This document shows, in pieces, positions 1-8,392 of a stretch of DNA of 20,174 bases (the first letter of the stretch is position 1; every line of letters begins with the position of its first letter). Origin of the DNA: Candidatus Sericytochromatia bacterium. GTDB taxonomy: Bacteria > Cyanobacteriota > Sericytochromatia > UBA7694 > JACMQJ01. The position numbers were made by a program, and so were the translations under genes. The notes beneath the pieces are model-generated. The model was given only the letters and a program-made list of their open reading frames with translations. It did no database searches and was not told the DNA's origin. The stretch spans positions 1 through 20,174 of the forward strand of contig JACMQJ010000148.1 in the NCBI GenBank assembly GCA_014377055.1, in the 5' to 3' direction.

Positions 1-1724
1 ACTTTTTTGGTAATAATTTCTTCTCTTTGGCTGATATTTCTAACATATTTTGCTTTTAATTGTAATGATATTCTACCTTGCCATGAGTTTTCCATGACAG
101 AATAAATCATATCAATTTTTTCATCAAGTGGATAAGATGTTGCTCCATACCAAAAATTTGTTTTGATACTTTTGTTTGTTCCTAAAGCTTGAAAAAATAA
201 ATGAGAACCATTTTTACTGATATTTTGCCCATCTATTTGACAATCTCTGATACCAATCGTAGGCTCAGGATTAGTTAAACCAAATGGCTCTAACTCTTGT
301 AATTCTCGATAAATATAATAGTCAATTTTATCTATTGGTATTTCAACTTCAACTTCTATTTTTTGCTTGATTTGATCCTCATTGAGATTTGTCGACATAT
401 ACAAAAGTATTTGCTTTCTAAAGTCTTCAAGATTGTCTGTTTTTAGTGACCAACCAGCGGCACCATGATGACCACCAAATTTATCAACTAAGCTTTCAGC
501 CGATTTTAGAGCATTAACCAGATTAACGTTTGTACTTCTTGCAGAGCCTCGACTATGCTCACCTTCAATGGCCATAATAAAAACAGGACGATGATATTTT
601 TCAACAACTCTTGAGCAAAGTATACCTATAACCCCGTGATGAAAGCCTTCTTTGGCAACTACTATTGCTTTATCTGTTTTGAGATTTACTTCTTTTTCGA
701 TTAATTCTTCAATCTCAACTAATGTTGTTTCACATAATTCTTGGCGTTGTTTATTTAACTCCTCCAATCTCTTTGAGAGTGCCTGAGCCTCTTCTTCTGT
801 TTCTGATAATAAAAGCTCAAGAGAGAGAGTCGCTTTATTCATTCGACCAGCAGCGTTAAGTCTAGGAACAATTTTATGGGAAATATCCCTAGTAGAAAAT
901 GTTTCTGTCTTGATTCCAGAATTTTCCATTAGGGTCAAAAGACCCAATCTTTTGGTATTTTTTATCTTATTTAGACCATATTGAACTAAACTTCTATTTA
1001 TTCCCTTTAGAGGACTAATATCCGCAATAGTACCAATCGTAACAAGATCAAGATAATCTTCAATTGGTATGTCTTTGATTGATGGAATCATATCATTAAT
1101 ATCATGAATCAATTGAAAAGCTGTACCAACACCTGACAAAATATGAAATTTTTCATCTTTGGAAAGACCAGGATGAAAAATATATAGAGCATTAGGAAGT
1201 ATTTCTGGTAAGGTATGATGGTCAGTTATAATTACCTCCATACCTAGACTATTAGCTAGATCTACTTCTTTATTATTACTAATACCACAATCTGCCGTAA
1301 TAAGTATTTTTGTTCCTTGCTCAAAAAGATTTTTGATTGTATTGCTACTAACACCATAACCATCACCAAATCTATCAGGTAAAAAGTAATCAAAGTTTGC
1401 ACCTTTACTTTTTAAAAACTGTGCTAATACACCAGCTCCAGTGACACCGTCAACATCATAATCTCCATGAACAGTTATTTTTTCTTTATTTTGTATAGCT
1501 TTTATTAATCTTAGACCTATAGCATGACTTGTTTTTGTATCCCATGATTCCATTTCAAGATGATGAGGTACTTTTAAAAAGTTTTGAGCTTCTTCTGAAG
1601 TATTTATACCTCTATTGATCAACAATTGGGCCGTATAAATACTAATTCCGACACTTTCAGATAATTGTGAGGCTTTTTCATGGTCAAGAGGCTTAAAATT
1701 CCATTCTACAAAGTCTGATTTCAT
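1..1724 (-). CDS. recJ: Single-stranded-DNA-specific 5'-3' exonuclease RecJ (C-terminal end cut by window edge)
   Basis: RecJ degrades single-stranded DNA 5' to 3' in recombinational and mismatch repair in the cytoplasm. The reading frame is open from the ATG at 1724 to the window edge, giving about 574 visible residues, roughly the length of E. coli RecJ, so little may be missing. DHH-superfamily motifs are in order: DYDVDG at residues 88-93 (metal-binding Asp), DCG starting at Asp145, DHH at 168-170, and the DHHA1 motif GGHHGAAG at 417-424. The remaining visible sequence fits the OB-fold region. The start is supported by GGAAGAG six bases upstream. The gene is divergent from amrS across 190 bp; a TATAAT on the minus strand at 1797-1802 is a possible -10, but I see no convincing -35. 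Family assignment is secure; only the 3' end is unseen. Confidence 0.95.
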   Translation of the reverse strand, partial: MKSDFVEWNFKPLDHEKASQLSESVGISIYTAQLLINRGINTSEEAQNFLKVPHHLEMESWDTKTSHAIGLRLIKAIQNKEKITVHGDYDVDGVTGAGVLAQFLKSKGANFDYFLPDRFGDGYGVSSNTIKNLFEQGTKILITADCGISNNKEVDLANSLGMEVIITDHHTLPEILPNALYIFHPGLSKDEKFHILSGVGTAFQLIHDINDMIPSIKDIPIEDYLDLVTIGTIADISPLKGINRSLVQYGLNKIKNTKRLGLLTLMENSGIKTETFSTRDISHKIVPRLNAAGRMNKATLSLELLLSETEEEAQALSKRLEELNKQRQELCETTLVEIEELIEKEVNLKTDKAIVVAKEGFHHGVIGILCSRVVEKYHRPVFIMAIEGEHSRGSARSTNVNLVNALKSAESLVDKFGGHHGAAGWSLKTDNLEDFRKQILLYMSTNLNEDQIKQKIEVEVEIPIDKIDYYIYRELQELEPFGLTNPEPTIGIRDCQIDGQNISKNGSHLFFQALGTNKSIKTNFWYGATSYPLDEKIDMIYSVMENSWQGRISLQLKAKYVRNISQREEIITKK

Positions 1725-1914
1725 TAAAAACTCTTCCACTTGAAAATATTATGTAAAGCGTCATTGCCCAACATTAAAAATTTAATTTATAAGATAATTA
1801 TACTCTTTATTTTTATCAATAATAATCAAAAAACTAAGATATAATTTAAATTATTTTGTATTAAATTCCCAAAATATAACTATTAAAGAAAGTTAAAAAC
1901 AAAAAAATATTAAT

Positions 1915-2952
1915 ATGACTGAAATAATATCAACTAAAAATTTAAAAGAAGCTAGGTGGTGGGAACATGATGACAAAGGTAAAATACTTTGTACATTATG
2001 CCCTAGATTTTGTCATATAGGTTCAGGACAAGCAGGATTTTGTTATATCAGGCAAAATATTGATGATAAATTATATTCCTTAGGTTATGGTCAATCAACA
2101 GGATTTGCCATTGATCCTGTAGAAAAAAAACCTTTAAATCATTTTTTACCAGGCTCACCAATTCTTAGCTTTGGCACTGCTGGCTGTAATCTTGGTTGTA
2201 AATTTTGCCAAAATTGGAGCATTAGCAAAGCAAAGCTTGATGATAATAATAGTATGGTTGCCAGCCCAGAAAATATAGTTGCTCTAGCTCTAAAAAATAA
2301 ATGTCCAAGTATTGCCTTAACTTATAACGATCCAACTATAATTGGTGAATTTGTCATAGATATAAATAAAATAGCAAAAGAGCATAATATTCATACAGTT
2401 TTAGTTACAGCTGGATATATAACTCCAGAAGCACGTAAAGAAGTATATGCTAATGTTAGTGCTGCCAATGTGGATCTAAAAGGATTTACAGAAAAATTTT
2501 ATCAAAAAATAACTCTTAGTGAAATTGCTCCTGTCCTTGATACTCTCAAATGGCTTAAAAATGAAAGTGATATTTGGTTTGAAATAACTAATCTAAAAAT
2601 ACCAGATGAAAATGATTCTATTGAAGAAACAAAAGAGATGTGTGAATGGATACTGGATAATCTTGGTGATGAAATACCTTTGCATTTTACTGCTTTTCAT
2701 CCTGATTTTAAAATGATGGATAAACAACGCACTCCAGCCGAAACAGTAAATAATGCCAGAAAAATAGCAATGGATATGGGTATAAAATATTGTTATGTCG
2801 GAAATGTGCATGAGGTTTCTGGGCAAACTACTTATTGTCCTAATTGTAAAACAGCCGTTATAGCCAGAGATTGGCATAAAGTTTTGATGTCAAATATGAT
2901 AGGCAATAAGTGCAAAAATTGTGGAACAAAAATTGCAGGTATTTTTAGCTAA
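1915..2952 (+). CDS. amrS: AmmeMemoRadiSam system radical SAM enzyme
   Basis: This 345-residue protein belongs to the PflA-like radical SAM family COG1180, AmrS branch. It should bind a [4Fe-4S] cluster and cleave S-adenosylmethionine to a radical; the substrate of AmrS enzymes is not established. Seen: an N-terminal Cys-rich segment (C26, C29, C33, C43), the radical SAM motif CxxxCxxC at C91/C95/C98 followed by QNW, and a C-terminal zinc-ribbon-like pair CPNC (308-311) and CKNC (333-336). In many genomes AmrS sits with AmrA (AMMECR1 domain) and AmrB (Memo domain); neither is in this window. A run of three same-strand genes starts 111 bp downstream, the second a four-cluster ferredoxin that could supply electrons (inference). 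No clear Shine-Dalgarno precedes the ATG. TATAAT at 1840-1845 is a possible -10 without a good -35. Confidence 0.92.
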   Translation: MTEIISTKNLKEARWWEHDDKGKILCTLCPRFCHIGSGQAGFCYIRQNIDDKLYSLGYGQSTGFAIDPVEKKPLNHFLPGSPILSFGTAGCNLGCKFCQNWSISKAKLDDNNSMVASPENIVALALKNKCPSIALTYNDPTIIGEFVIDINKIAKEHNIHTVLVTAGYITPEARKEVYANVSAANVDLKGFTEKFYQKITLSEIAPVLDTLKWLKNESDIWFEITNLKIPDENDSIEETKEMCEWILDNLGDEIPLHFTAFHPDFKMMDKQRTPAETVNNARKIAMDMGIKYCYVGNVHEVSGQTTYCPNCKTAVIARDWHKVLMSNMIGNKCKNCGTKIAGIFS

Positions 2953-3063
2953 AAATTAGCTATTGTAAACCTATCTTTATCTAACAGTTTAGAATAACTT
3001 TGATAAAATAAAATATAATATATTAAGATAATTAGTCATAATATTTAAAGAGGAATCTGTTCG

Positions 3064-3357
3064 ATGAATAAGAAGTTTGTATCTGGTATGATTTTTGGTT
3101 TAGCTCTAGGTGTTGGTGTGGGGGCTACAACCCCAATGTTTGGAGCAAAAGATATTGTCCTAAAGTCTAATAAACCTGTGAAGACAAAAGTTTTGGTTAA
3201 ATCATCTGATACTGAGATAGTTAAAGGAGATTCTTCAAGAGAGTCATTGCAAGTCTTAAAAGATATAAGTTCAAGTATGAAAGAAAATTCGGATCAGAAT
3301 AAACAGATTATTCAACAACTTGAAAACCTAAATAAAAAAGGTGGATTTGGAGGCTAA
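3064..3357 (+). CDS. Small membrane-anchored or exported protein of unknown function
   Basis: I do not recognise a family for this 97-residue protein. It starts with a short basic N-terminus (MNKK) and a Gly/Ala-rich hydrophobic stretch at about residues 6-27, which may be a signal anchor or uncleaved signal peptide. Residues about 28-55 are Lys/Thr/Ser-rich, and about 57-92 look helical and hydrophilic with coiled-coil potential; the end is Gly-rich (GGFGG). The start is supported by AAAGAGGA at 3047-3054, nine bases before the ATG. Its stop codon directly abuts the ferredoxin ATG with no spacer, and the ferredoxin's GGAGG lies inside this gene, so the two are almost certainly co-translated. 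A role as anchor or partner of the ferredoxin is inference from position only. A TATAAT at 3014-3019 could be a -10, but its -35 is unclear. Confidence 0.8.
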   Translation: MNKKFVSGMIFGLALGVGVGATTPMFGAKDIVLKSNKPVKTKVLVKSSDTEIVKGDSSRESLQVLKDISSSMKENSDQNKQIIQQLENLNKKGGFGG

Positions 3358-3927
3358 ATGCCCGAAGATAATAATGTAGATCGTAAAGATTTTATTAAAA
3401 AAGGATTTTTTAAGTTATTTGGATTTATCCATGAAAATTTTGGTGATAGCTTAAATTTGGGTATACTTTCTTATTCTCCTATACGCCCTCCTGGAGCAAT
3501 AGAAGAGAAATCTTTTCTTGATACCTGCCTCAAATGTGGTAAGTGCGTAGAAGCTTGCCCACAAGATAGCATCAAACTGTCAGGATTTGAAGCAAAATTT
3601 ATTGCTGGTTATCCAGTAGTTAATCCTTCTGATAGACCATGTTTTGTGTGTGATGATCTTAGTTGTATGAAAGCATGTCCTAGTGGTGCTTTACAATTTA
3701 CAGAAAAGCATGATATTAAGATGGGTCTAGCTAAAGTAAATCAGGATAAATGTATTACTTATGAAGGAAAAGAATGTAGTATCTGCGTTCTAGCTTGCCC
3801 ATTTCCTGACGATGCAATTTTTATTAATGACAAAAAAAATCCTGTAGTCAATAAAAGTTGTATTGGTTGTGGATTATGTGAGTATTGGTGTGATTATGAT
3901 GCCATTACTGTCAGTAGTTACCGATGA
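3358..3927 (+). CDS. NapG/MauM-like ferredoxin with four [4Fe-4S] cluster motifs
   Basis: This 189-residue electron-transfer protein has sixteen Cys in four groups: C57/C60/C63/C67, C95/C98/C103/C107, C132/C140/C143/C147 and C168/C171/C174/C178. The order and the RPPGAxxE segment before the first group resemble NapG/MauM-type polyferredoxins. Its N-terminus contains RKDFIKKG, which recalls a twin-arginine signal (RRxFLK) but has RK and no clear hydrophobic core, so it is probably cytoplasmic. GGAGG lies four bases before the ATG, inside the preceding gene. The stop overlaps the next start by four bases (ATGA at 3924-3927). No nitrate reductase or methylamine dehydrogenase gene is present, so a NapG function should not be assumed. 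Supplying or accepting electrons for AmrS is a hypothesis from gene order. Confidence 0.9.
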   Translation: MPEDNNVDRKDFIKKGFFKLFGFIHENFGDSLNLGILSYSPIRPPGAIEEKSFLDTCLKCGKCVEACPQDSIKLSGFEAKFIAGYPVVNPSDRPCFVCDDLSCMKACPSGALQFTEKHDIKMGLAKVNQDKCITYEGKECSICVLACPFPDDAIFINDKKNPVVNKSCIGCGLCEYWCDYDAITVSSYR

Positions 3928-4730
3928 ATATCAAACAAAAACTTTATACTAGCTCTATTTTATTAATATCATTATTTTATTCATTCAGTTGTGATCTCAT
4001 GTCAAAAGCAGATAATAAGCATTTACAGATGATTTTGGTTAAATCCAAAAATTGGGAGGCTATTAATTCTCAAATCTCTTTATATGAAAAAAAATCTATA
4101 AAAGATACTTGGCATCAAGTAGGTAATTCTTTTCCTGCTGTTTTGGGTAAAAAGGGTATGGGTTGGGGCAGAGGCATATATGATCGTCAAGATGCAATTA
4201 ATAATACTTTTAGACAAGAAGGAGATAAAAGAGCTCCAGCTGGTATATTTGATATTGGTGAAGCTTTTGGTATAGCAAGTAGTGAACAGGCTAAAAAAGA
4301 AATAAATTTAAAAATACCTTATACATATCTCAACGATTCAATGCGTTGTATTGGTGATGGTAATTCTAAATATTACAATACCATAGTTGATATTGATCAA
4401 ATTAAAAAAGATTGGGCTAATGATGATGATAATGAAAAAATGCGTTATGAAGGTCTAAGAGATGAAATGGCTTACAAATGGGGCTTTTTTATTAACAATA
4501 ATGTTGACAGTAACCATGATATATCAATGAAACGTGATAAAAAAGGTGGGTCATGTATATTTATGCACATCTGGAAAGATCAAGATACTGGAACATCTGG
4601 ATGTACTGCTATGGAAGAAAAAAATATAAAACATATTTTGAATTGGTTAGACAATCAAAAAAATCCTATTGTTGTACAGTTACCTATAACTGAGTATACT
4701 AGATTGCAAGCAAAATGGGATCTTCCATAA
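3924..4730 (+). CDS. YkuD-family L,D-transpeptidase, probably exported
   Basis: This 268-residue protein has a YkuD-type catalytic region near its C-terminus: His215 in MHIW and Cys227 in SGCTAM, the His...SGC arrangement of L,D-transpeptidases that cross-link or modify peptidoglycan with a nucleophilic Cys. Upstream blocks (PAVLGKKGMGWGRG, KRAPAGIFDIGEAFG) fit the COG3786 branch. The N-terminus is a hydrophobic export signal (residues 8-22) ending in FSC with Cys23; a lipoprotein is possible, but position -3 is Ser rather than Leu, so a cleaved signal peptide or anchor is equally likely. The start overlaps the ferredoxin stop by four bases, implying translational coupling. Why an envelope enzyme is coupled to a ferredoxin is unclear. 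It ends eight bases from the convergent patatin gene with no visible terminator. Confidence 0.85.
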   Translation: MNIKQKLYTSSILLISLFYSFSCDLMSKADNKHLQMILVKSKNWEAINSQISLYEKKSIKDTWHQVGNSFPAVLGKKGMGWGRGIYDRQDAINNTFRQEGDKRAPAGIFDIGEAFGIASSEQAKKEINLKIPYTYLNDSMRCIGDGNSKYYNTIVDIDQIKKDWANDDDNEKMRYEGLRDEMAYKWGFFINNNVDSNHDISMKRDKKGGSCIFMHIWKDQDTGTSGCTAMEEKNIKHILNWLDNQKNPIVVQLPITEYTRLQAKWDLP

Positions 4731-4738
4731 ATATAATT

Positions 4739-5962
4739 TTAGGCACTAATATTAACTTTAGTTGATAACTCAGTAAATCTATTATTAAACTCTTTTAATA
4801 CTCTATTACCAATTTCATAACCTTCTTTAATATATGAGTCTAATAAATAACGTCGATCATTCCTATACATAGCAGCAAAAGGATCTCCCTCTAGTGGTTT
4901 ATCAGGCTCGATAAAAATAATCTCAACGCATCTTTTTGATAAAAAATCTTCAATGTTCTTAAATCCACCTAACAAGCATAAATCATTATTATGTTGATTA
5001 TCTATTACATTGCCTAATTTATCTCTTTGGACAATTTTTGAAAGTAATTTTATTTTTTCATTAATTTGAACAACTTTTCTATAATCATTAGCAATATCTT
5101 TGGTAACAACTATTTCATAAATTTGTCCCATAATATCAGGTAAATTATTAATTTCACTAATGATTGGCTTAGTTATAGGTGAGGTTGCGACCAAAAATAT
5201 ATACTGTATCTCAGGATCAAGTTTAATTGCTCTACCAAATGGAGCATTTTTGGTAATACCACCATCAACATATAATCTTTTATTACCATCATTCAATAGA
5301 TCAAGGCTCACAGGGGGGAACATTCCAGGTAAGCAAGATGAGGCTTGAACAACTGTTCGTAAAGATTTGAATCTATTCTTTAAATCTTTGTTTTCACCTT
5401 TTTTAAATTTAAATGAAACATATTCAGCATAATTATTGATGGTTTGACCTTTAATATTTTCAGTTTGAGCAAATAAATCAGTTAGTGAAACAGCACAAAT
5501 AATATCATCCATAATCTCATCTGGTGCTTGCATAATATTTTCAAGTACACGCAGAAGACTATCATTATTAAATACAGAAAAAAATGATAATGAAAATAAT
5601 ATTTTTACTCTTTGCCAAATATCAATTTGTAGATTTGACAGTCTTCGGATAATCATAAAAGGATTGGTATCAATATCTCCAAAAATATTACGAACAGTAT
5701 CTTTTTTGGAAATATCTCCTTTTCCCCATAGCTGAAAAATTGAAGTTTCAAACATCCATGACTTAATTATTTTTTCTTCAACAGATGCAGGAGTAAAATC
5801 ACCCTCAGCAATAAGCTTGGATATCATACCTGAGTTTAAAGCTCCTGCGGATGCACCAACTACAACATTTGGTTTTATTTTATTTTCGGCAAAACTTTTT
5901 ATGACACCTGCTTGAAAAGCACCTTTTGCGATTCCACCAGTCATAACCAATGCACATTTCAT
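4739..5962 (-). CDS. Patatin-like phospholipase / acyl hydrolase
   Basis: This 407-residue protein is a patatin-family serine lipase, predicted to hydrolyse acyl esters of membrane or storage lipids with a Ser-Asp dyad. Seen: oxyanion-hole segment GGIAKG at residues 9-14, nucleophile motif GASAG with Ser38, and DGG at 233-235 with catalytic Asp233. There is no signal peptide; the catalytic fold begins almost at residue 1, so it is cytoplasmic or delivered by an unusual route. The region after about residue 250 (some 155 residues) is less conserved and may be lid or regulatory sequence. GGAG at 5973-5976 (minus strand) lies ten bases before the ATG. It is monocistronic, convergent with the YkuD gene and preceded by a 735-bp gap. 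The family is secure; the substrate is unknown. Confidence 0.92.
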   Translation of the reverse strand: MKCALVMTGGIAKGAFQAGVIKSFAENKIKPNVVVGASAGALNSGMISKLIAEGDFTPASVEEKIIKSWMFETSIFQLWGKGDISKKDTVRNIFGDIDTNPFMIIRRLSNLQIDIWQRVKILFSLSFFSVFNNDSLLRVLENIMQAPDEIMDDIICAVSLTDLFAQTENIKGQTINNYAEYVSFKFKKGENKDLKNRFKSLRTVVQASSCLPGMFPPVSLDLLNDGNKRLYVDGGITKNAPFGRAIKLDPEIQYIFLVATSPITKPIISEINNLPDIMGQIYEIVVTKDIANDYRKVVQINEKIKLLSKIVQRDKLGNVIDNQHNNDLCLLGGFKNIEDFLSKRCVEIIFIEPDKPLEGDPFAAMYRNDRRYLLDSYIKEGYEIGNRVLKEFNNRFTELSTKVNISA

Positions 5963-6135
5963 CTTAGATTAACTCCATTGTTAATAAGTGTATTAATAAT
6001 ATTTTAATTCTTTTTTGGATCTAATACACTGCTATTGACAAAAGTTAATTATATTAGAGATACATGTTTGTCTTAAGTTTTTAAGATGTGTAATGTTATA
6101 TGGTTTGATTATGAAAAAATATTACACTTTTGTTC

Positions 6136-6216
6136 AAAATTGGTTTTAAAAATCTCTATGCCTGTGAAAAAGGGTTTCAAAACTCTTGTTTAGTTAAAAA
6201 ACTGTAAACCAATTTT
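6136..6216. repeat. Perfect 11-bp inverted repeat with 59-bp spacer
   Basis: AAAATTGGTTT at 6136-6146 is the exact reverse complement of AAACCAATTTT at 6206-6216. The match does not extend on either side. The spacer contains no further strong stem. It could be an operator pair, the ends of a decayed small element, or chance in AT-rich DNA, although the internal GG/CC makes it better than a pure A/T match. Function unknown. Confidence 0.5.
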
Positions 6217-6279
6217 ACTTGAATATAAATAAATTTAACTTTATTCGTAATTATTTATTTATCTTGCTTTTTCTAGTAT

Positions 6280-6502
6280 TTATTCTGGTTTTAAGTTATT
6301 AATTAGGTTATTAGAATGTTCATAATCCTCTATTCGGTATAGAGCATAAGAATATTTATTTTTCATAGCTATTTTATAAGTATCAAATAATATATTTTTA
6401 GCTTGAATATTAGATAATAATTTGAGCGTTATTTTCAAAAGTTGCAACTTTTAATAATTCTAAGGGATCTCTGTTTTGTAGTCCCGCTTGATAAGCTTCG
6501 TA
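6280..6502 (-). pseudogene. Possible remnant of a broken coding sequence, family unknown
   Basis: Read on the minus strand, 6502-6413 gives about 30 codons of protein-like sequence (begins YEAYQAGLQNRDPLELLK) ending at a stop. The adjoining +1 frame continues with about 47 codons (contains QAKNILFDTYKIAMKN and YALYRIEDYEHSNN) to a stop at 6280-6282. Together they look like one alpha-helical protein interrupted by a frameshift near 6413-6430, and an in-frame stop lies just upstream of 6502. There is no start codon with a ribosome site. I do not recognise the family. It may instead be chance coding-like sequence; the helix-friendly composition is the only evidence. Confidence 0.3.
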
Positions 6503-6697
6503 TTAAAGTTTAATGGTTAACCTAATGATGATGAAGGTGTTACACTTATTCCCACTTTTCAAAAACTCCATTCTATAATTTGCTAATACAAACTTTTTTA
6601 TTACATTTTTGTTCTATAATATATTTTGCTAAGTAATATTTAAACTTAACCGAAAATTAACAAAAAAGATAAAGTTTATAAATTTTTTGAGGTAATT

Positions 6698-8386
6698 ATG
6701 TCAGATTTTTTTCAGGAAGCACCAGTTTTAAATAATCAGTATCAATCTGATAAACTTTTAAAATCATATCTAAAACGTCTTTTACCATCTGATATAATCG
6801 AAAATATTGAAAAAGACCTAAATAATCTTGGTGAGAGAGTAACAACTGATATTTTGGATATGGCTAATGATGCCGAAAAAAATACTCCTCAATTAACTCA
6901 ATTTGATCCATGGGGTAATCGTATAGACAAAATAGTTACTTCACAAGGTTGGAAGCTACTTGATCAAGTTGCAGCTCAAGAAGGAATGATTGCTATTGGC
7001 TATGAAAGAAAATATCAAGAATTTTCAAGAATATATCAATTTGCCAAATTATATTTATTTAATCCCTCGTCAGCTCTTTACACATGTCCTCTTGCTATGA
7101 CTGACGGAGCAACCAAATTAATAGAAATATATGGTGACGAAGAATTAAAAAATGAAGCTTATCAGCACTTAACCTCAAGAGATCCCGAAAAGTTTTGGAC
7201 ATCAGGACAGTGGATGACAGAAAAAGTAGGAGGCTCTGATGTTGGACAAAGTGAAACTATAGCAAGATTAGAAAATGGTGAATACAAGTTGTATGGTACA
7301 AAATGGTTTACTTCTGCCACAACATCACAAATGGCTATAACTCTTGCCAGAATAGAAGATGAAAATGGTAAAACGATTGATGGTAGTAGAGGGCTGAGCT
7401 TATTTTATATTAAGCTACATGATGAAAAAGGAAATTTAAATAATATTATTATTCATCGTTTAAAAGACAAACTTGGAACAAAAGCTCTACCTACAGCAGA
7501 ATTAACTCTTAATGGAACAATAGCCAAACTAATTGGTGGAGAAGGTGGAGGGGTAAGAAAAATATCATCTTTATTTAATATAACTAGAATATATAATGCG
7601 ACTTCATCTATTGCTTTTATGAGAAGAGGTATTTATTTGGCAAAAGATTACGCTAAAAGAAGAAACGCTTTTGGTAAAAAACTTTCTGAACATCCATTAC
7701 ATGTCGAAACTTTAGCAAATCTTGAGGTTGAGTTTCAAGCAGCTTTTCAAACAGTTTTTTATACAGTCTCTTTGTTAGGAAAAGATGAATTAGATAAAGC
7801 AACAGAGGATGAAAAAGTTGTGCTTAGATTATTGACACCATTAATAAAACTATATACAGCCAAACAATCAATAAAGGTTGCTAGTGAAGTTTTAGAGTCA
7901 TTTGGTGGAGCTGGATACATTGAAGATACAGGCTTACCAAAACTTTTGAGAGATTCTCAGGTATTGGCTATTTGGGAAGGCACAACCAATATACTAAGTC
8001 TTGATGTCTTGAGAGCGATTGACAAAGAAAAAGCTTTTATTCCTTTTTTAAAAAATATAGAGTTAAGATTAGAAAATATTTCTCTCGAACAACTAAAAAA
8101 ATCAAAAGATAATGTTTATGACTCATTAAATAAAATTAAAGAGTTTTTACCTTTTGCAATAAAAAATGGTGCGGATTTTGTTGAGGCAAGTGCAAGAGAT
8201 TTTGCTTATAGCTTATTTAGAGTTTTTGCAGCTTCTCTAATGTTAGAACATGCCCAATGGAGTTTTGAATATGAAAATGACTCTCTATATATTATTACAG
8301 CTAATAGATGGTGTAATAAACAACTTGCAGAATTAAAATACCCTGATGATACTTACAGGCAAGAAAGTAATATTATTCTATTTTGA
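6698..8386 (+). CDS. Acyl-CoA dehydrogenase family protein, AidB-like
   Basis: This 562-residue flavoprotein belongs to the acyl-CoA dehydrogenase superfamily and is close in length to AidB (about 540 residues). Seen: an AidB/ACAD-type N-terminal extension, the FAD/substrate-loop segment MTEKVGGSDVG starting at Met173, the RxxFGKxL segment around RRNAFGKKL in the C-terminal helical domain, and FGGAGYIEDTGLPKLLRD leading into WEGTTNI (Trp426-Glu427), where family members place the catalytic Glu. Oxidation of a CoA thioester using FAD is therefore plausible, but AidB itself is linked to alkylation damage rather than normal beta-oxidation. No electron-transfer flavoprotein, thiolase or ligase gene is nearby. 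GAGG at 6689-6692 sits five bases before the ATG. It ends six bases from the convergent emrB stop. The family is firm; AidB versus a fatty-acid role is open. Confidence 0.9.
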   Translation: MSDFFQEAPVLNNQYQSDKLLKSYLKRLLPSDIIENIEKDLNNLGERVTTDILDMANDAEKNTPQLTQFDPWGNRIDKIVTSQGWKLLDQVAAQEGMIAIGYERKYQEFSRIYQFAKLYLFNPSSALYTCPLAMTDGATKLIEIYGDEELKNEAYQHLTSRDPEKFWTSGQWMTEKVGGSDVGQSETIARLENGEYKLYGTKWFTSATTSQMAITLARIEDENGKTIDGSRGLSLFYIKLHDEKGNLNNIIIHRLKDKLGTKALPTAELTLNGTIAKLIGGEGGGVRKISSLFNITRIYNATSSIAFMRRGIYLAKDYAKRRNAFGKKLSEHPLHVETLANLEVEFQAAFQTVFYTVSLLGKDELDKATEDEKVVLRLLTPLIKLYTAKQSIKVASEVLESFGGAGYIEDTGLPKLLRDSQVLAIWEGTTNILSLDVLRAIDKEKAFIPFLKNIELRLENISLEQLKKSKDNVYDSLNKIKEFLPFAIKNGADFVEASARDFAYSLFRVFAASLMLEHAQWSFEYENDSLYIITANRWCNKQLAELKYPDDTYRQESNIILF

Positions 8387-8392
8387 TGATTG

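Larger units (their letters stand above)
5963..6697. other. 735-bp intergenic region between divergent genes
   Basis: No intact gene of convincing quality lies here. It holds the upstream region of the patatin gene (left), the upstream region of the acyl-CoA dehydrogenase gene (right), an 11-bp inverted repeat, and a minus-strand stretch that reads like a broken coding sequence. A TTGACA at 6035-6040 on the plus strand has no good -10 at 16-18 bp. The only plus-strand reading frames I found are a dozen or so codons long. Confidence 0.6.

Noticed and set aside
2946..2962. TAGCTAA-AAA-TTAGCTA hairpin at the amrS stop codon
   Set aside because: Perfect 7-bp stem with a 3-base loop, but AT-rich and not followed by a T-tract, so not a convincing terminator.
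3379..3441. Twin-arginine signal on the ferredoxin
   Set aside because: RKDFIKKG has RK instead of RR and the following segment is not a clear hydrophobic core.
6035..6064. TTGACA as a plus-strand promoter in the long gap
   Set aside because: The best hexamer at 17-18 bp matches only three -10 positions, and the next gene starts more than 600 bp away.
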